From Chara braunii (taxonomy: Eukaryota > Streptophyta > Charophyceae > Charales > Characeae): 22,119 bases of DNA. The notes below the pieces were generated by a model, which was given only the letters and a program-made list of their open reading frames with translations, was not told where the DNA came from and did not search any database. The stretch lies in NCBI GenBank assembly GCA_003427395.1, contig BFEA01000020.1:3335179-3357297 (forward strand), in the 5' to 3' direction. This document shows, in pieces, positions 1 through 9,476 of this stretch; position 1 is the first letter of the stretch, and every line of letters begins with the position of its first letter. The position numbers and the translations under genes were made by a program.

Positions 1-39
1 AGATCGTTGTTTTTTTTCTTTTTTTTTTGAAGAAAACTG

Positions 40-710
40 GTTTTACATGAGTGTCTGTCAACCCTGTAACGTTAGCATTTTTTAGAATGTATCCGGCTGT
101 ACTTGTGGGCGCAGTGGATGAATCTGAGGGCAATCACGTTCAGAGCTTGGTATCTCTTTTGCCCTTTGTTTTTTTTTTTTTTTTTTTTTTTGCAGTATCT
201 CGTTTGTTTGTGTTTCTGCTCCCCATAAGGCACGGGGAGCATTCAATGCTTGCCAACCGTTTCAAGTCCACAACTTCACTGTGATGTAGCACTTTCCAAA
301 ATGTATCTGACTGCACTTTGGTGCAGCAGAGGATGTATCTGAGCGCAATCACGTTAAAAACTTGATACCTCTTTTCCCCTTTGTTTTTTTTTCTCTATCT
401 TTTTTTTTTTTTGAAAGCAGTATCTCGGCTGTTTGTGCTTCTGCTCCCTGTGAGCATTCAATTCGTGCCAACCATTTCAATTCCAGGGCTTCACTGTGAC
501 GTAGCACTTTCCAAAATGTATCTGGTTGCACTTCGCGGCAGTAGCGGATGTATCTGAGGGCAATTACGTTCCGAGCTTGGTACTTTTTCCCCCTTTGTTT
601 TTTGTTTTTTTTTTCCCTTTTCAAGATTCTCGGTTGTTTGTGTTTTTGCTCCCCCGCCATTCAACGATATTTTTCCAGATGGATCTGGATGCACTTCTGC
701 CCAGGCCATT
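40..710. repeat. Tandem repeat, ~215-bp unit with T-rich tracts (3+ copies)
   Basis: Direct tandem repeat. The landmark 'AATGTATC' recurs at 86, 300 and 515, giving periods of 214 and 215, and a degenerate version sits near 678. Each unit carries the same order of landmarks: a 'GATG.ATCTGAG.GCAAT.ACGTT' segment, a 'CTTGGTA..TCTTTT..CCCTTTG' segment, a long T tract of variable length, 'GTATCTCG..TGTTTGTG', 'GCATTCAA', and 'CTTCACTGTGA.GTAGCACTTTCCAAA'. The last unit is shortened to about 163 bp. A partial unit precedes the first, from about 40 to 85. Short frames on both strands are translations of this array and are not genes. Confidence 0.9.
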
Positions 711-959
711 GTTATGTATATAAGTGGAAACAAAAAAACTATCACCGTTTTACATTCCAACTGCTGGCAGCAGGTCCTGAATAAGGGCGGGACTTGTACC
801 ACGCATCAAATGTCCCATGTTGGTTCCCGCCCCTTGTAGGCTCGACAAAAATCGGCGCGAAGGGCATATTCAGGCTCGGCTTCAATAGCTGGGTCAAGTA
901 CTGGTGGTTTAAAAATGAAAAGATCTAAAATAAAGGGCACAATCAATTACCATCTATAG
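711..959. other. Unassigned spacer before the LINE remnant
   Basis: No gene is recognised. The end nearest the LINE fragment may be its further-decayed upstream part, because the recognisable post-reverse-transcriptase block starts just downstream, but I could not match residues here with any confidence. Confidence 0.4.
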
Positions 960-2437
960 TGAGGGATGAAAAGAAGAGTTTTCATCTCAAAGGTCGCCTG
1001 GGAAATGCTCTGTTGCCCCCGCTGTGAGGGCGAATTGGGCATATTAGACCCACAAAGACAGATAATGGAAATGCTTTGTAACTGGATCATGAAAGTCAGT
1101 CTCATTTCCCCGGCCCCTCACTGGGTATGCCTGACCGAAACTATTCTGAGCCGAGAATGAAATCGGAGTCGCCTTGAAGATGTTTGAACCTGCCTCCCAC
1201 TGTTCTCTTATCAGAGACGACAAATCAAATCACCTCTATGGGCAATGATCATCCAAGCCTGGAAAAAACTTAGACCTAATGTTTGGACTGAGCCTCGGAC
1301 AAAAGTTGAAGTACTGGCTCAACCGCTATTTGAAAATCCTAAAATCTGAGACCAATCAGGGATTTGGTTTAAAGTTGATTCTGCAAAGGCAAGTTTCGGT
1401 TGATCATGGATAGAGAGAGGAATTTTGCGAATAAAGGACCTGTGGGATCCAATCATGGGCACATGGATAACGAATGAAGTGTTGAGACAACAACTGGGTC
1501 ACACGAAAGACAAAAAACAGGCCTTAATGAATGCGATACCACTGCCTTGGAATAAAATCTTAACACCAGATGGGATAGACCCCCCAGGCACTTGGTTTAC
1601 CAATTTATAACCTCCACTGCAGCAAGTGTGAAAACCGACTTCCATCGATAAAAATGGCTTGAGGAAGTTTCGATGCTGGTCAGTTACTCAACTTAATCTC
1701 GTGGAGGAAGAAGAAGAAAACCCTCCACCCCCATTGGGCATGACCTTGCAACAGATCAGAGTATATGAACATCCGGAGTCAGGCGTCTCTGTGTCTTGTC
1801 AATTGTTCAATCAAGGTAAGTCAACTCAACAGTTGAAACTGGACCCTGATCAAAATCGGGTACGCTATTAATCAGCCATTGAAACAACCTATAGTGGTAG
1901 CTCGGGCCCGATGGACTCTACTTCTGCAAATGAGTGTAATTGATTTAGATTCGGCACTAACCTCTTGCTGGGCTGAACGAAAAAATTTTGAACCAAAGAC
2001 ATGCCTCCCTGTTGTGGCTTGTGTTCCTGGTATCGACACCTTCACCAGTGTGGCTCGCTGAACAGGGAATGAGAATCGATATTAAATGCCTCAGATGCCA
2101 ATGGGCGTTTGAATCCTTCATCCACCTATGGTGGGACTGTCCGGCCTCCAGTGGACTCGAGATATGGATCATCAAACATTGGAACCGAGTTTCAAACTCT
2201 GCTATGGAATGGTCTAAGGAATGACCCATGTTAGGCAGTCTCCTAGCAGACCTTTCTAAATCGAAAGGTTGTGAGAGACGGTTAACGGGGACCCAAATAT
2301 TCGCCGTTTTCGTTGGCAATTGCGGTGTGAATTTCATCAAAATTTTTAAAAACAAACGATATGAGACCATAGTGCAAACATCAGAAAAGGAAACAGGCCA
2401 AAAAGAAAAAAGAAAAAAAAACACTATGAAACCCTAA
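960..2437 (+). pseudogene. Decayed LINE (non-LTR retrotransposon) ORF2, C-terminal region
   Basis: This is the remnant of the region downstream of the reverse-transcriptase domain in a plant-type LINE ORF2, spread over several frames. The frame from 966 carries 'VAWEMLCCPRCEGELGILDP' (residues 11-30), matching the family pattern W..LC.PK.EGGLGI.D, with E replacing the second G. The frame from 1425 contains 'RIKDLWDPIMGTW', and the stretch 1250-1350 reads 'WKKLRPNVWTEP', both typical of the segment that follows. The frame from 1988 to 2224 holds a zf-RVT-type zinc-binding module, C-x2-C-x8-H-x4-C (C34, C37, H46, C51; about 2087-2140), in the context 'HLWWDCPA'. The frame from 2228 resembles the extreme C-terminus and ends in an A-rich stretch near 2399-2420. 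Stops (for example after 1345 and 1607) and frame changes show it is dead. The endonuclease and catalytic reverse-transcriptase parts are missing upstream. Family assignment is by recognised motifs only. Confidence 0.82.
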
Positions 2438-3322
2438 CACAAAGACACTCTCCGAGTCAAAATGAAGCATCCAACGAATTCAACAAAAAGCCAACTTTTT
2501 CATTATTGATCCAAACATGTCAAAATTGCACACATGACGTACCCTAAAGCACATATATATCACAAAAAAAGAAAAACAAGAAAAAAAGCAAAAAATCAGC
2601 ACAATATGACAGTTTCAGTGCAATTCGGTGCAAAATTCGTCGAAAATAACACCCCTGGTTAACCACGTGTGAAGGTTGCGCCTACGTTGCCCATATTTTT
2701 TGAGCCATAGGTTGCGCAGTCATCTGGCAACATCGTAATGAAACCGTCTTTGATGAGAAAGATTGGACCAACAAGCAATTCTGCAGCACATTCTGTTTCT
2801 GGATGAGACAGACTATTCAAGCAGAGTAGCGGAGAAAAGTCAGACATCCTAAGTTGTCATTCTCTGGACTGCAATGGTTTCAAGAGACCTGAGCAGTTGA
2901 TAACACTATCGTGAAGGTAGAAGGAAATCGTATTACTTTCAATGGCCGGTTGCTCCACGATTGACTTGATGCTGATTGATTTTGTTATGTTCTTTTTTTC
3001 CTTGGTTTCCTCAACCTAACTTGCTTTGTTGCTTTGGGCTTTTTCCTGGTGGGTCGCAGTAGACAGACAGTTTTGGCGGAGAACAGAGGAGGGAGCGTTA
3101 ATCCTCAGACGATACTGCGTGGATAGGGGCAGAGTTAGGTAACATAGGCCGTATGACCGTACCTAGATTCACCACTACGGTTCGACCAAACAGGGACAAA
3201 TGAGGTGTCTTACCCTACGTGCATAATCAAAGAAGGACTTTTGGGTAAGGATGCTCTCTTGCATCTCTGGCTAGTATCTCAAGGCAATCTGGATGCCCAA
3301 AAAACATTCAGATTCGTTATTA
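2438..3322. other. No gene seen; A-rich then mixed sequence
   Basis: An A-rich stretch with runs such as those at 2561-2593 follows the LINE remnant and could be its degraded 3' end. The rest (2640-3320) has no coding frame that I recognise and no obvious repeat. A short minus-strand frame at 2659-2847 has no recognisable motif and is treated as chance. Confidence 0.5.
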
Positions 3323-3610
3323 TTAATGCGCTTCATACCCCATTTTACACATAATGAAAAAGTCCTTTGGAAGGAAAAAAAATGATTTATGCCAGTTCAG
3401 GGCTGCTTCGAACAGATCCAAGTATTCGTTTAAGCAAGATTTAAATGCAACAAGGGATTCAGGCATATTATGAGAGACTGCAAATAGATCGTCCACCAAG
3501 GCTTTCGCCTGTTTCAGATGTACTAGTTCAAACTTTTCCTTTTTTATTTTTTTTAGAATAATATAGCCTACTTTTCCTTTTGTCCAGGACCAAAGGATTT
3601 TTTTGGCCAT
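3323..3610 (-). pseudogene. LINE reverse-transcriptase palm fragment
   Basis: A 95-residue minus-strand open frame resembles the catalytic palm of LINE reverse transcriptases. Residues 34-45 read 'QAKALVDDLFAV', aligning with the family 'Q.LFADDT.IF' box, so the usual F/Y-A-D-D motif appears as L-V-D-D (VDD at residues 39-41, about 3488-3496). The following 'NMPESLVAFKSCLNEYLDLFEAALNWHKS' region (residues 48-76) fits the '...L..F...SGL..NW.KS' block, ending in NWHKS. No recognisable reverse-transcriptase sequence precedes or follows in frame, so it is a short fragment. It lies about 0.9 kb from the plus-strand LINE remnant but on the opposite strand, so it is either a separate insertion or an inverted piece. 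I infer that it is non-functional. Confidence 0.7.
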
Positions 3611-4157
3611 CGTAGGCCAAGTTCATATTTTTTTCCATATGTGGGGTTGGACCAGACATTCATCTGTTTGTGCCTGGCCCGGTCCTCATGACTTTGATGC
3701 ATCAATAGGATTGCCTGGACATCCGGTAAGGATCCAAGCAGGATTTTTTTGGCTAGGATAGTAGGACCAAGACCATCGATCGGACATCAGATCCGATAGT
3801 TCTAATCACAGATCGAGAACTGCTCAACCAGGCCCCGCAGTATATAGCTGAGTCAGCCCTCCACTTTGATGACACATTTGGGCTAGAGCCTCAGGTAGGC
3901 GTCACGATGCTTGAGCCGTGCTAGTTTAGGGAGAGTTGTGATAAAGAAGTGTTGGAGGAGTAGAGGAGTGAGATGCAGTGGAGAAATTGCCAGAGGCCAC
4001 GTCCACAAGGGAAGAGAGGGACTTACTTGGGCGCCACAACTGAAATTTATACCGGTCATGGACCGACCTTCAACAACGACTTGCATCACGAGTCATCACC
4101 TTCGCTGGTTAGTATCTGTGGCATCATTATCATGAGCATGTGAGAGAGGAGAGTTTT
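3611..4157. other. No gene seen; possible decayed LTR sequence
   Basis: No recognisable coding content. The text 'GCCAAAAAAATCC' (minus strand) occurs at both about 3595-3607 and 3743-3755, hinting at a small internal duplication. Overlapping short frames on both strands at 3883-4135 have no motifs I can name. The tract lies upstream of a possible primer-binding site and might be part of an old LTR, which is inference. Confidence 0.35.
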
Positions 4158-4258
4158 TCATCTTCCTTTTCTTCTTCTTCTGGTTCTTCCCCGTCCCTTC
4201 ATAACCATTCTTCTTCTTCTAATTTTCATCCTCCTTTTTTTTTGCTTCTTTTCCACAG
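4158..4258. repeat. Polypyrimidine (CTT-rich) low-complexity tract
   Basis: About 100 bp composed almost entirely of C and T, with repeated TTC/CTT triplets, ending before 'CCACAGAGAG'. This is simple-sequence DNA with no coding content. Confidence 0.8.
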
Positions 4259-4680
4259 AGAGAGAAATAGATTTCAGGCAGTGACTATTTTGGGTCGTGG
4301 AGCCTAAGATCTGATTCAACATTTTTTAGGACGGACATTGGTTGGATATTTGACAGGAAGACTATTTATTGGACGACTACGAGTTTTACTCTTGTCATAT
4401 TTCCCCTCTCCATCTTCGTCTCTCCTCCCCCTTCATCATCTGTGGTTTCTCTCCATGTGTGTGCACCAGGAGGGATTTTGCTTTTGTGTATGACTTCCCT
4501 CCTTGTTGTGTGACGTGTGTGATGGTGATTGTGCGAGTCGAGTTTGAATCTGATGTGTCAGGTCATATCTTTGAGTTTTTCGCTGCACTACATTCCATTA
4601 TCTCATTTTGTTTTGAGTCGTGTTTATCACAATGACACTCCTTGGACATCAGCACTGCTCATCTTCAGATAAGCATGCAT
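4259..4680. other. No gene seen; candidate LTR 3' portion
   Basis: T-rich sequence with one open frame (4369-4635) that has no recognisable domain. It ends at 'GCATGCA' just before a sequence resembling a tRNA primer-binding site, so this may be the 3' part of a degraded LTR. I could not identify a matching TG start or a target-site duplication. Confidence 0.3.
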
Positions 4681-4685
4681 AAATT

Positions 4686-4697
4686 TGGTATCGAAGC
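4686..4697 (+). other. Possible initiator-Met-tRNA primer-binding site
   Basis: 'TGGTATCGAAGC' matches 10 of 12 bases of TGGTATCAGAGC, the sequence complementary to the 3' end of initiator Met tRNA that primes many plant LTR retrotransposons. It lies eight bases after 'GCATGCA', a plausible LTR terminus. No gag or pol coding sequence follows; GATT-rich repeats begin within 100 bp, so if this is a primer-binding site, the element is a stub. Confidence 0.35.
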
Positions 4698-4775
4698 GTT
4701 CACGAGTGAAGTGGGACTGACGTGACATGATTGATCAACGGAGAAAGTTGATTGGTTGGGACCGTTGATCACTTA

Positions 4776-4858
4776 AGGTGATCTGCTTGATTGATTAGTT
4801 GGTTGATTGATTGATCGGTTAATCGATTGATTGATTGACTGATTCGTTGATTGAGTGG
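4776..4858. repeat. Imperfect (GATT)n microsatellite
   Basis: Repeated GATT/GGTT/GACT tetramers, interrupted by point changes. The same tetramer builds a longer array at 20377-20561. A minus-strand frame rich in Asn-Gln-Ser-Ile is just the translation of this array. Confidence 0.9.
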
Positions 4859-4984
4859 TAGCGGAATTTTCCTCCCAGGATCCGAAACGTTTTCCTTTCT
4901 GTGATTAATCAGGTTACTCCTAAATGGAAGTATATGTTCTTCGATTGATTGATTAAAAAAAGAATTCAGACTTTCATTTTTTTC

Positions 4985-5545
4985 CTTCATAAATTTTATT
5001 TTCGAAAAAATATGAATTTAATCGGAATTATTATGCGAAATTATTTTCTGAAAATCTCAAGTATCGTGATTTTCGACTCTTGAAAAACGGAATATTCCAC
5101 GAATTTAGTTTTTTTAGATATTTTCTCAAATTTTTTGTTTCTTGAAAATCAAAATATTCCACGAATTACGAAAATAAAATTAATTTTAAGAATTTTTATT
5201 TTCTTAGAATTGAAATATTCTACAAATTTACTTTTCTTAGCATGAGAATTATTTTTGTAAATTTTGTTCACGCATTTATTTCTTAAAAATTAAAATTCTC
5301 ACAAAATATTCCACGAAATCTAAGTTTATTTATTTTTAAATAAGAATTATTTTACAAATTTTGTTTTTCTAAAATCAGAATTATTTTTGAACTTTATTTC
5401 TTAAAAATCAGAAATATTATGCGACTTTATTTTCTTGAAAATCATAAATACTTTATGACTTTATTTCCTTGAAAATTATAATTATTGCATGAATTGATTT
5501 TTTTAAAAATCAGAATTATTCAGCAATTTATTTCTAATAATTAAA
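4985..5545. repeat. Degenerate AT-rich tandem repeat, ~33-36-bp unit
   Basis: The phrase 'TTTATTTTCTTGAAAATCA' followed by 'GAATATT..ACGAA' recurs many times with substitutions and small indels. The best-kept units lie near 5380-5515 with a period of about 34 bp. Each unit contains a small inverted repeat (ATTTTC-TT-GAAAAT). There is no coding capacity. It is an old satellite-like array. Confidence 0.7.
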
Positions 5546-5552
5546 ATTAATT

Positions 5553-5575
5553 TATATATATATATATATATATAT
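5553..5575. repeat. (TA)n microsatellite
   Basis: About eleven TA dinucleotides in succession at the end of the AT-rich array. Confidence 0.95.
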
Positions 5576-5579
5576 TTTA

Positions 5580-6400
5580 AATTCGTTGGTTACCTAGTCT
5601 ACCAGAGTGGTCCGGGGTCACTTACCCGATCGGGCAAAAAAACTAAAAATAAATAAAATTTAAATAAACTATTTTTAAAATTATTTTTTATTTTAAATTT
5701 CGTAAATAATTTCGATATGACCCTGGGACAAAAATTGTTCAGTTTATTTTTCTCCATAACATAGTTTTATTTTATTTTTTTTTTAATTGTTTTTTGGTTG
5801 GGACCTTCCCTGGTTCTTGCACGGGCTGGCCACCCGGAACCCGGGCGGCCCGGTTGGTAACCTAATTATTTACTACTTTGCCGAGATTTGGACTTATCCT
5901 GATAACATTTTTTGCAAAATTTTTATTTTTTTGCCTTTGTGGAAAATCGAAATTTTGCGTTGCTCTACAGATAAATCTTGCTTTACTACTTGCCGAATAT
6001 ATTAAAAAAAAAAAAAAATGCTCCCTCCGCTCAGACTCCGTTGATTCGAAATGTTGATTCCCTCGCTGCTGAGCTCACCTTCATGTTGTACCATATGATG
6101 AGAACGGATCCCCCGATAATAGAAAGGAAAATGCATTTTTTCATCACAGTCAGGTAAGTATTCTGCTTCTACTACTTCACGTGTCTCTCTCTCTACTTTT
6201 TTCGTTCTCCTTTTCTCCTTCTAATTGTCTACCTTTGTGTCCTAGTTTTTGTCAGCCTTCTGATAATCCGATAGTCGTTATAGAGTTGTGACCACCACGA
6301 TGGGCAAGGATTACCACGATGTGGCACGCGGCTCCGTGACTCCAAGCATGGCAACACGGTTGGGCAACGACGCCCTCATCCCACTATCTATCTCAATATA
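5580..6400. other. No gene seen; GC blocks in AT-rich sequence
   Basis: A GC-rich block (5585-5633) ends in 'CCCGATCGGGC' and is followed directly by an A-rich stretch, like the tailed elements elsewhere in the window. A second GC-rich block (5800-5865) contains 'CCCGGAACCCGGGCGGCCCGG'-like sequence. An A run lies at 6003-6018. A strong splice-donor-like 'CAGGTAAGTA' occurs at 6151-6160, preceded by a short open frame that closes within it. No complete gene can be supported. Confidence 0.45.
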
Positions 6401-6403
6401 AAA

Positions 6404-6446
6404 AATGGGAGTGAATCTTCTCTTAGATCATGGGAAGATTCGATGG
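6404..6446 (+). repeat. Dispersed 'AATGAATCTTCC' hairpin motif, copy A
   Basis: The text reads 'GGGAGTGAATCTTC' followed after 13 bases by 'GAAGATTC'. This forms an 8-bp perfect stem (6413-6420 with 6434-6441). Related copies lie at 6951, 13251, 13711 and 15613. Confidence 0.6.
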
Positions 6447-6950
6447 TATGAAGAAGGTGACCATCCTGATAGAAAACCCAATGCCTAGGATGAGCGTTGT
6501 GCCATCCACTGTAAATGCAGTTTTCCGTGAAGCGCACAAGCATGTTGGCGACAATAAGGATGAGGAACACGATCACTTAACAACGAGGACGAAGGCCACA
6601 CCGATCGAGCCAAGAATCAGGCCAACCTCTACCATGATCAGCTTGACGCCATGAAGCAGCCTAATGATAAGGAGCCTCACAATCTGCAACATCATGTCGG
6701 GTTGGCCACCAGAATGGGCGTGAGCTATGATAATGATGATGTCGAGTGCTAAGATGAGGGAGCGACTACGACGGCTTGCATCTCGTTCCTTAGTAGGATC
6801 TCGTTGTCGAACTCGAGGGCAACACGACCGTTAGGATGGGAAATAGCCTGATGACAACGTGATTGCCATAGTCTGTCGATGAAGGGAATCACGAGGACGA
6901 GCTAGAGTGCACAACTACGAGCGACACTCCACTTCTCATCAGATGTACAA
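6447..6950. other. No gene seen
   Basis: Mixed-composition sequence, rich in CGA/ACG trinucleotides. A 74-residue frame (6430-6654) and its antisense partner have no recognisable motif. I treat both as chance frames in a degraded repeat. Confidence 0.4.
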
Positions 6951-6990
6951 AATGAGAATGAATCTTCCCCTACAACATGAGAAAATACAC
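6951..6990 (+). repeat. Dispersed 'AATGAATCTTCC' motif, copy B
   Basis: 'GAGAATGAATCTTCCCC' is followed by 'TACAACATGAGAAAAT'. It has the same order of words as the other copies, but the right arm has lost pairing (GAGAAAAT instead of GGGAAGATT). Confidence 0.6.
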
Positions 6991-7190
6991 CTCCCGTACA
7001 ACCAACTCCCCATGCCTCCAGCTACATCCATCCACCATGATGACACCGCCTTATCTCCCCCGCTTCTTTTCTCCCGATTCCCTCTCAGTCGTATTTGTAT
7101 TCCTCACCTTCTCTTACCACATCTAGACCATATTTCCATTGACGCACACGCAGTGTATCGAAACACGATTGAAGGGAAGCACGACTCATA

Positions 7191-7764
7191 CATCCCGAGG
7201 GCGGACTCAACGTGCCATGTCTGATTGCTGCCCCCTTTCCTGGCAATAATATTGTTGAATCACCAACTAGACATGGGAATGTACGCACACCATGTCGCAT
7301 CTAGGTACGTTGTCGAGCGCACGGTCCCCACAGTGAGAGGGTACAAGTTACCTCCGCCTGCGGGAGCTGTCACCATCTCTTAGGTGGGCGTATCCCCGCC
7401 GAGCTACCAGTCCACAGTACGAAAGCTTTTACATGCAATCGCAGAGGTGGACCAACCGAGGGTGTTTTCTCGTACGCTGTAGCATAGGGGGGTGCGAGCG
7501 GGCACGCCTTTATCGGAACCGTACGCAAGCCGACGCACTGGGGGGCTGAAGTCCCAAGCGCGACTCGTCGTCGGTCGACTATGACGTATCCTTCTTACCA
7601 CGCGTTACACCACGCCAGAACAAAAGTCAATCAATCACACAAAACAAAAACATGCCTAGTCCCTTTAGTATCCAACCCATAAACTTCTGATACGGAAATC
7701 GGTTAGGTATTGCGCGCGTGTTCTTAATATAAAACCGCGCAGACGCAAGGTTTTTTCATATCGA
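7191..7764. repeat. Tandem duplication, unit 1 (574 bp)
   Basis: Direct repeat of the segment starting 'CATCCCGAGGGC' and ending 'TTTTTTCATATCGA'. Compared with unit 2, I counted roughly 30 substitutions, mostly transitions, plus one missing block of about 124 bp at the junction near 7340 ('GAGAGG|GTACAA'). The missing block in unit 2 is bounded by GAGG, so a microhomology deletion is a simple explanation. Minus-strand frames shared by both units (7085-7300, 7404-7601 and their counterparts) have no recognisable domain. The origin is unknown. Confidence 0.92.
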
Positions 7765-8462
7765 CATCCCGAGGGCAGACTCAACGTGCCATGTCTGATC
7801 GCTGCCCCTTTTCCTGACAAGAATATTGTTGAATCACCAACTAGACATAGGAAGGTACGCACACCATGTCGCATCTAGGTACGTTGTCGAGCGCACGGTC
7901 CCCACAGTGAGAGGGGACCTTCTCGGCCGCGCCACGCAGGATTCGGTAGGACTTTAGTCGTGGAGCGTTGCCGCTCCAGCCGAGTGCGCCAGCCATACCT
8001 CTCACGAACCCCTACGACAGGATAGGGTCACGCGAGGTACAACTTACCTCCACATGTGGGAGCTGTCGCCATCTCTTAAGTGGGCGTATCCCCGCCGAGC
8101 TACCAGTCCACAGTACGAAAGCTTTTACATGCAATCGCAGAGGTGGACCAGTTGAGGGCGTTTTCTCGTACGCTGTAGCATAGGGGGGTACGCGCAGTTC
8201 CACGCCTTTATCGGACCCGTACGCAAGCCGACGCACTGGGGGGTTGAAGTCCCAAGCGCGACTCGTCGTCGGTCGACTATGACGTATCCTTCTTACCACG
8301 TGTTACACCACGCCAGAACAAAAGTCAATCAATCACACAAAACAAAAACACGCCTAGTCCCTTTAATATCAAACCCATAAACTTTTGATACGGAAATCGG
8401 TTAGGTATCGCGCGCGTGTTCTTAATATAAAACCGCGCAGATGCAAGGTTTTTTCATATCGA
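7765..8462. repeat. Tandem duplication, unit 2 (698 bp)
   Basis: Second, longer copy of the adjacent unit, about 5% diverged from it by hand count over shared positions. It keeps an extra block at about 7915-8037 containing the perfect hairpin GGAGCG-TTGC-CGCTCC. Both units contain several short GC-rich stems. The minus strand shows 'CTTGCGTACGGTTC'-like text in unit 1, resembling the 3' half of a group II intron domain V, but the 5' half is not present, so no intron is called. Confidence 0.92.
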
Positions 8463-8491
8463 TTAGCCATGCAAGCAGTCACAATGATGAC

Positions 8492-8619
8492 GTACTATAT
8501 AGTACTCATAATCGCGTGGTCCTCGATGGTCTCGAGGGTCGCGTTCGACACTCAAGTGTCGGCTGACACGCGCCTTGAGGGTTTAACTTCTCGACGCTAG
8601 ACAACCGCCAAGGCGGTTG
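8492..8619. other. Cluster of four perfect short hairpins/palindromes
   Basis: In 128 bp there are GTACTATATAGTAC (8492-8505, palindrome), CCTCGA-TGGTC-TCGAGG (8521-8537), CGACACT-CA-AGTGTCG (8546-8561) and CAACCGCC-AA-GGCGGTTG (8602-8619). Such density suggests a once-structured RNA or an organelle-like sequence. It directly follows the tandem duplication. No family is recognised. Confidence 0.6.
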
Positions 8620-9476
8620 AGAACCATACCCTCTTCTGCACCCTACGGAGAGTGGGTGGTACACAGGTTCCGACGTGTGGTGGCAGTAAACCCTTATGGC
8701 CATGGAGACAAGCTCCATCATCCAGGGCTTGGAGAAAAGTCAAGGGGTTTGACTTTGACGGCTACCACGGACATCAATGTCAAACTATGAAAATCAACAA
8801 GCAAAATCACTCAATAAATAAACAGGCATCCCAACCCCATATTAATTAAAAACTCGAGATAAATAAAAGAGGGAAAAATAAACTCATCATATATGCAGAT
8901 CACACGACACATGGTTGTCATTCTCACTGCCTCCAGAGTAAGACTCGTATACTAAGCTCCAAAATAATAACATGCATAAAACACAAACACATACGAAAGC
9001 CACATTGTCATGCACCTATGTGGTCAACTTTACTGTTCCCTGTAACTCACTCCACGCCTCACACACTCAAGCCCAACCATTGTCCAACTTTCCATAAAAA
9101 CTCATTAATTCTTTATAATGGTCATTAAAAGAAGTTTGGTTAAAACCTTTAAAGAAACATATCAAATCTCGGGGCTAAGGCATCAAGCTGAGATACAAGT
9201 GTAAGCAAAGTTGTGTCGTGAGCCGACGAGTCGGCAATCAACCAACCGACCTATTATCAAAGATAACAGAAAACGACCCTCGTAGGATCGAGTTGAACTA
9301 GTCAGATCTTAAAAAAAAAAATGGCCAAGAAAGACCTGTTACATAACACAGGCCAAAATCCAAATACTTGAACTTTAAGTGTACGGAGATTAAATCCCCA
9401 TATCACATCGTACTCAAAAATCTCGTAAAATTACATCTTAAATCTCTCTCTCCAATGGGCCTCAAAGAATAAAGGA
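8620..9476. other. No gene seen
   Basis: Mixed then A-rich sequence without recognisable coding, RNA or repeat content. From about 9090 onward the composition resembles the satellite that follows, and phrases such as 'AAAGAAGTTTGG' may be diverged parts of it. Confidence 0.4.

Noticed and set aside
1957-2424. 155-residue minus-strand open frame
   Set aside because: It is antisense to the LINE zinc-binding and C-terminal region, where the plus-strand reading has clear motifs.
3883-4135. Gene on either strand upstream of the polypyrimidine tract
   Set aside because: Overlapping frames on both strands, no start context, splice signal or motif supports either one.
8012-8299. Minus-strand protein conserved between the two duplicated units
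   Set aside because: The frames are similar only because the DNA is duplicated; differences do not favour silent sites and no motif is recognised.
7191-8462. Group II intron
   Set aside because: Only a word like the 3' half of domain V is visible on the minus strand of one copy. The 5' half, a convincing GUGYG start and an AY end were not found, so I keep it only as a question for covariance search.
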